From Closterium sp. NIES-65 (Eukaryota; Streptophyta; Zygnematophyceae; Desmidiales; Closteriaceae), in assembly GCA_948144175.1 (NCBI GenBank), contig CANXME010002536.1:1-64000 (forward strand): a stretch of DNA of 64,000 bases. The letters are read 5' to 3'. Shown here piece by piece: positions 59,787 through 64,000 of this stretch. Numbering within the stretch: the stretch's first letter is position 1; each line of letters opens with the position of its first letter. The translations under genes and the position numbers were made by a program. The notes beneath the pieces are model-generated. The model ran no database searches. It was not told where the DNA came from and was given only the letters and a program-made list of their open reading frames with translations.

Positions 59787-60930
59787 GTGCGTTGTGAGTC
59801 ATTTGACCAATCCCCTCCTCTGTCCCCTTTGTTTTGAGTCATTTGACCAATCCCCTCCTCTCTCCTCTTTGTTTTGAGTCATTTGACCAATCCCCTCCTC
59901 TCTCCCCTCTGTTTTGAGTCATTTGACCAATCCCCTCCTCTCTCCTCTTTGTTTTGAGTCATTTGACCAATCCCCTCCTCTCTTCCCCCTGTTTTGAGTC
60001 ATTTGACCAATCCCCTACTCTCTCCCCTCTGTTTTGAGTCATTTGACCAATCCCCTCCTCTCCCCTCTTTGTTTTGAGTCATTTGACCAATCCCCTCCTC
60101 TCTTCCCCCTGTTTTGAGTCATTTGACCAATCCCCTACTCTCTTCCCTCTGTTTTGAGTCATTTGACCAATCCCCTCATCTCTCCTATTCGTTTTGAGTC
60201 ATTTAACCAATTCCCTCCTCTCTCCTCTTTGTTTCGAGTCATTTCACCAATTCCCTCCTCTCTCTCTCCTCTTTGTTTTGAGTCATTTGACCAATCCCCT
60301 CCTCTCTCCCCTCAGTTTTGAGTCATTTCACCAATCCCCTCCTCTCTCCTCTCTGTTTTGAGTCATTTGACCAATCCCCTCCTCTCTCCTATTTGTTTTG
60401 AGTCATTTGTCCAATCCCCTCCTCTCTCCTATTTGTTTTGAGTCATTTGACCAATCCCCTCCTCTCTCTCTGTTTTGAGTCATTTCACCTATCCCCTCCT
60501 CTCTCCTCTTTGTTTCGACTCATTTGACCAATCCCCTCCTCTCTCCCCTCAGTTTTGAGTCTTTTCACCAATCCCCTCCTCTCTCCTCTTTGTTTTGAGT
60601 CATTTGACCAATCCCCTCGTCTCTCCCCTCTGTTTTGAATCATTTGACCAATCCCCTCCTATCTCCCCTCTGTTCTGAGTCATTTGACCAATCCCCTCTT
60701 CTCTCCCCTCTGTTTTGAGCCATTTGACCAATCCCCTCCTCTCTCTCTGTTTTGAGTCATTTCACCTATCCCCTCCTCTCTCCTCTTTGTTTCGACTCAT
60801 TTGACCAATCCCCTCCTCTCTCCCCTCAGTTTTGAGTCTTTTCACCAATCCCCTCCTCTCTCCTCTTTGTTTTGAGTCATTTGACCAATCCCCTCCTCTC
60901 TCCCCTCTGTTTCGAGTCATTTGACCAATG
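59787..60930. repeat. 40-bp minisatellite, spacer 4
   Basis: Same unit order as in spacer 2, including the extra CT. Confidence 0.9.
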
Positions 60931-60955
60931 CCTCATCTCCCCTCCCCTCCCCTCT

Positions 60956-60990
60956 CCTCCCTCCCTCCCTCCCTCCCTCCCTCCCTCCCC
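60956..60990. repeat. (CCCT)n tract, spacer 4
   Basis: 35 bp, one tetranucleotide shorter than in spacers 1 and 2. Confidence 0.85.
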
Positions 60991-60999
60991 GTGTTTCAG

Positions 61000-61063
61000 C
61001 AGCTGCCAGCGGGGCGTGACAGTGCAGCACGGGGTGGGGCAAGCTGACGCGCACGCCCACGTG
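61000..61063 (+). other. 64-bp exon-like segment, spacer 4
   Basis: Identical to the spacer 1 segment, with the same splice-like borders. Confidence 0.4.
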
Positions 61064-61806
61064 GTAAGAGTGAACCAGAACGATGCATGGATGTATGAAC
61101 ACAAAAGCAAAACAATGTACTAGGGCACATAAAAATCATGTGCCTTCTCATTCCCTCAAGGTGCCTTGCCGTTCCCTGCATGATGCCTTCTCATTCCTTG
61201 CATGATGCCATTTTCCTCCCCTTTCCAGCAGGTGCCAGTGCAAGGCATAATGTTTTGAGGTGTCACACTCAACACCTCCCCTCTGTCCTCCCGTTTCCAG
61301 CAGGTGCCAGTGTAGCGCATGTTGATTGAAGAGGTCTCACTCACCCCGTCCCCTCTTTCCATCCCAATATTTCCTGTTTGTTTGTTTGTTTGTCTGTTTC
61401 AGTTTGTTTTGCTTGCTTGTTTGTTGTTCCTGTGTGCATTCTTTGCTCAAGGGGAGACGTCCAAGCCACCCTCTCCCCTCCCCTTTCTGCCAGCTGCCAG
61501 TGCAGCGCCTGCCCATTTGAGCTTGTCTCACCCACCCCCTCCCCTCTTTTCCCACTTTACCCCTTCTGCCAGGTGCCTTCTCATGCCCTGCAAGGTGCCT
61601 TCGCATGTTGCACGGTGCCTTCACATGCCCTGCATGGTGCCTGTTCATGCCCTGGCTGGTGGGTTGCATTCCCTGCATGGTGACTTTCATTTCCTGCCAG
61701 GTAAGGGGGTAAGGGGGTTTAGGGTGCTCCCCCCGCTCACTTGCCCTGCTCCCCCCGCTCACTTGCTCTGCTCCCCCACCCCAACTCCTCCCCTCCCCTT
61801 GCGCAG

Positions 61807-61994
61807 GTGCCAGTTTCTCCTGTCGCCAAGATGAAGATACTTTGCACAGGGAGCAGATGCGTTGCCAGCTGCTTGTGCGGCCGTCCCTCATCATCCATGC
61901 GCGGGACATGAGAGAGAACAAGGGAGAGAAACAGAAGCAGGAGGAGGGAGCGCAGCGCCATGCCATGCTGCATGGCCCACCAAACCGGCCCCAG
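61807..61994 (+). other. Exon-like module E2, spacer 4
   Basis: Same as in spacer 1. Confidence 0.45.
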
Positions 61995-62262
61995 GTGCGT
62001 TGTGAGTCGCCCCAGAGCATGCACTGCACACCTTGCCATATCCCTCACACCTGCCATCCCACCATGCCCTCACACCTCCTGCCATCCCCTCACTTGCCCT
62101 GCTCCCCCCGCTCACTTGCTCCGCTTCCCCTCTCCCCCACCCCAACTCCCCCCCTCCCCTTGCGCAGGTGCCAGCTTCCCTCCTGTCGCCAAGACGAAGA
62201 CACTTGGCTTGCAATGTGTAGAGTGGTAGGGATTGATGAATCTGATTACGTTAGGAACATAA

Positions 62263-62734
62263 ATGTATGAGCCTGTTATTATATGTGCAGGGGGATGGGG
62301 GGAGTGCAGGTTTGGTTTGGGCCAGGTTTGGGATATGAAAGAGTGGCAGAAACGGAAACAGGGAGTAGATGTGTTGCCACCTGCTTGTGTTCAGCCATGC
62401 GCAGGGCAAGACATGAGGGAGAAGAAGAGAGAGAAACAGACGCACAAGGAGGGAGCGCATGTTCCATTTTCTCCTGTCGACAACACGAGGCTATTTGCTA
62501 CGACGCGTAGAGTGATAGATGACTTATAGATTTGATGACCTAGCGAATATGAATGTATGTGCTTGTTATTATATACGCAGGCGGGCAGAGAAAGGGGGGA
62601 GGGGTGAGGGAAAAGGGAGGGGAGTGGGGAGCAGAAGCAGAACAGAAGAGGGAGTGGTGGATGAGCTCTTGGCTCTCTGTGCTGTGCGCCCATCCCTGGT
62701 TGGCCATGCCATGCCATGCCCGGGAGGGATATGA
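62263..62734 (+). pseudogene. Disrupted copy of the 173-codon ORF
   Basis: The frame starts at the same ATG but stops at 62527-62529 after 88 codons, because extra bases (around TTATAGATTTGATGACC) interrupt it. The second module's coding potential continues out of frame. Substitutions are denser than in the upstream part of this spacer. If the ORF were functional this copy would be broken; if it is non-coding, this is ordinary divergence. Confidence 0.45.
62703..62720. repeat. (CCATG)n tract, spacer 4, contracted
   Basis: About three units versus about eight in the other spacers. Confidence 0.8.
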
Positions 62735-62834
62735 TAGATAGTAGGAAGCACAAAGTAGAAGCAGAAGCAGGAATGTGATATGACAGGGAGCAGATATGCA
62801 TGGGCCATGCCCAGGGATTTCCAGGGCGGTTCGA

Positions 62835-62933
62835 GGGGGGCTGTGAGGGGCTGTGAGGAGAATTGGGGGGTAGGGGGGCCTTAGGGGGGCCTTGGGGGGG
62901 CTGTGGGGGGGTTTTTTCAGGATTTTAGGGGGG
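62835..62933 (+). other. G-run cluster, spacer 4
   Basis: Same cluster with small changes in G and T run lengths. Confidence 0.7.
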
Positions 62934-63047
62934 TTTTCTTCCCCTCTCTTGTACCCCATTTCTGCTTATTAACCAATCACAAGCAAGCTTTCTGCCATCA
63001 CCTTTCCGATTACGCTCATGTTGTCGCCTTGCCGCCTGAGGAGGGGG

Positions 63048-63267
63048 AGGGGAGTAAGGGGGGAAGGGAGAGGAGAGCAGAAGGGAGAGCAAGGGGGGAT
63101 GAGAGAGACGATATGCGCTGCTTGTTTTGATTTGCACACAGAAGGAGAGTGTGAGAAGGAGAGTGAGAGAAGGAGGGTGTGAGAAGGAGAGTGTGAGAAG
63201 GAGTGCCATACAGTGAAGTACTCGGGTATCTTGGGCACTGCAAAGCAGAAGCGTTGCAAGGAATGTG
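63048..63267. other. 220-bp segment found only in spacer 4
   Basis: This segment lies between GAGGAGGGGGA and TCAAGATGATCC, which are directly joined (GGGATCCAGATGATCC) in spacers 1-3. It is purine-rich. It contains four 14-bp units of the GTGTGAGAAGGAGA type at 63149-63204, then mixed sequence. No gene is seen. It is either an insertion here or a deletion shared by the other copies. Confidence 0.75.
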
Positions 63268-63499
63268 ATCAAGATGATCCAGGTGGTCCGGGGCCCTCCT
63301 CCTGAAATACGTATGTCAAGATGTTGACCAGAGTGGGAGCCAGGGCAGTGTATGTAAGGGGTGGTGTATGTAGGGGTGGGCAGGGCAGGTGCAAACGTAG
63401 GGGATAATGAGTGACAGAAACTGAAGGGAGAGTGAGAATTGAATCAAAGAGGGGGAGAAAGAAGAAAACTGGCACAAGTTCACTACAGGTAGGCAGGAT

Positions 63500-63705
63500 A
63501 AGTGACCAGCACAGGGGGGTGAAGTGACAAGGGCAGGGGGGTGAAGTGACAAGGGCAGGGGGGTGAAGTGACAAGGGCAGGGGGGTGAAGTGACAAGGGC
63601 AGGGGGGTGAAGTGACAAGGGCAGGGGGGTGAAGTGACAAGGGCAGGGGGGTGAAGTGACAAGGGCAGGGGGGTGAAGTGACAAGGGCAGGGGGGTGAAG
63701 TGATG
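63500..63705. repeat. 22-bp minisatellite, spacer 4, expanded to nine units
   Basis: Nine units plus a partial one, more than double the number in the other spacers, and more uniform. Confidence 0.92.
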
Positions 63706-63718
63706 AGACGTGCTTTCC

Positions 63719-64000
63719 TCACACCCACTGCCCCACACCCACTGCCCCACACCCACTGCCCCACACCCACTGCCCCACACCCACTGCCCCACACCCACTG
63801 CCTCACTCCCACTGCCCCACACCCACTGCCCCACACCCACTGCCCCACACCCACTGCCTCACACCCACTGCCCCACACCCACTGCCCCACACCCACTGCC
63901 CCACACCCACTGCCCCACACCCACTGCCCCACACCCACTGCCCCACACCCACTGCCCCACACCCACTGCCCCACACCCACTGCCCCACACCCACTACCCC
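63719..64000. repeat. 14-bp minisatellite at window end
   Basis: About 20 units of ACACCCACTGCCCC, with a few variants (CCTCACTCCC near 63802, CCTCAC near 63859). It begins exactly where similarity to the macro-unit stops and runs out of the window. The minus strand is rich in GGGG and GGG runs. Confidence 0.93.

Larger units (their letters stand above)
57627..63718. repeat. Macro-repeat unit 4, spacer only, diverged right end
   Basis: Matches spacers 1 and 2 closely up to about 62400, then diverges with substitutions, a 14-bp insertion near 62525, a shortened (CCATG)n tract, a 220-bp extra segment and an expanded 22-bp minisatellite. Homology stops at 63718, before the three-module region, so this is the right boundary of the amplified unit. 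Confidence 0.88.

Noticed and set aside
26991-63718. Transposable element as the macro-unit
   Set aside because: No terminal repeats, target-site duplications, transposase, integrase or reverse-transcriptase motifs were seen at 636, 63718 or the spacer ends.
1-64000. tRNA, rRNA, snRNA or riboswitch genes
   Set aside because: No cloverleaf-like A/B boxes, conserved rRNA cores or other RNA signatures were seen on either strand.

Overview
This window is almost entirely repetitive, GC-rich eukaryotic nuclear DNA. GT-AG intron-like structures, pyrimidine-tract acceptors, nested tandem repeats and the lack of any prokaryotic gene layout argue for a eukaryote. I cannot name the lineage. No rRNA, tRNA, transposase, reverse transcriptase or recognisable conserved protein family is visible.

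Layout: 1-635 is single-copy left flank. From 636 to 63718 the window is a nested macro-array built from two parts. The first part is a 21-bp satellite in four blocks (773-26990, 33247-37926, 44211-48891, 52964-57626), together about 40.2 kb or about 1,900 units, all in the same orientation. The second part is a complex spacer in four copies (26991-33246, 37927-44210, 48892-52963, 57627-63718). Spacer plus array repeats as near-identical macro-units of 10,936, 10,965 and 8,735 bp; the third is short because about 2.2 kb is missing from its spacer. The last spacer diverges, gains about 220 bp, and ends at 63718. From there a 14-bp minisatellite runs off the window end.

The satellite unit (example 33261-33281) is 21 bp = 7 codons. 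It is therefore open in five of six frames, which creates artefactual ORFs thousands of codons long. Its main variation is GCCGCAC versus GCTGCAC, a CpG/TpG difference that gives a two-letter code along the arrays. The first array (26.2 kb) has higher-order structure: segments repeated at about 9.85-kb and 2.56-kb offsets, and a block family present six times. On the minus strand every unit carries CAG|GTGAGT, a perfect 5' splice-site consensus.

Each full spacer holds, in order: an alternating purine-pyrimidine stretch and an AT-rich stretch; a tandemly duplicated short exon beginning MGHGI; a paralogous block with an intron-like segment and a 188-bp exon-like module (E1); a 40-bp minisatellite carrying TGAGTCA, TTGACC and CCAAT motifs; a (CCCT)n tract before a 64-bp exon-like segment; a second copy of the block with module E2; a 173-codon ATG ORF made of two more E-like modules; G-run and 22-bp minisatellite tracts; and three related modules just before the next array. 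One of these modules contains a segment matching the satellite unit at 18 of 21 positions, which makes it a candidate ancestral seed. The gene-like pieces look like amplified remnants or exons of an unrecognised gene, and no function can be assigned. Several irregularities look like consensus or assembly artefacts and are flagged.
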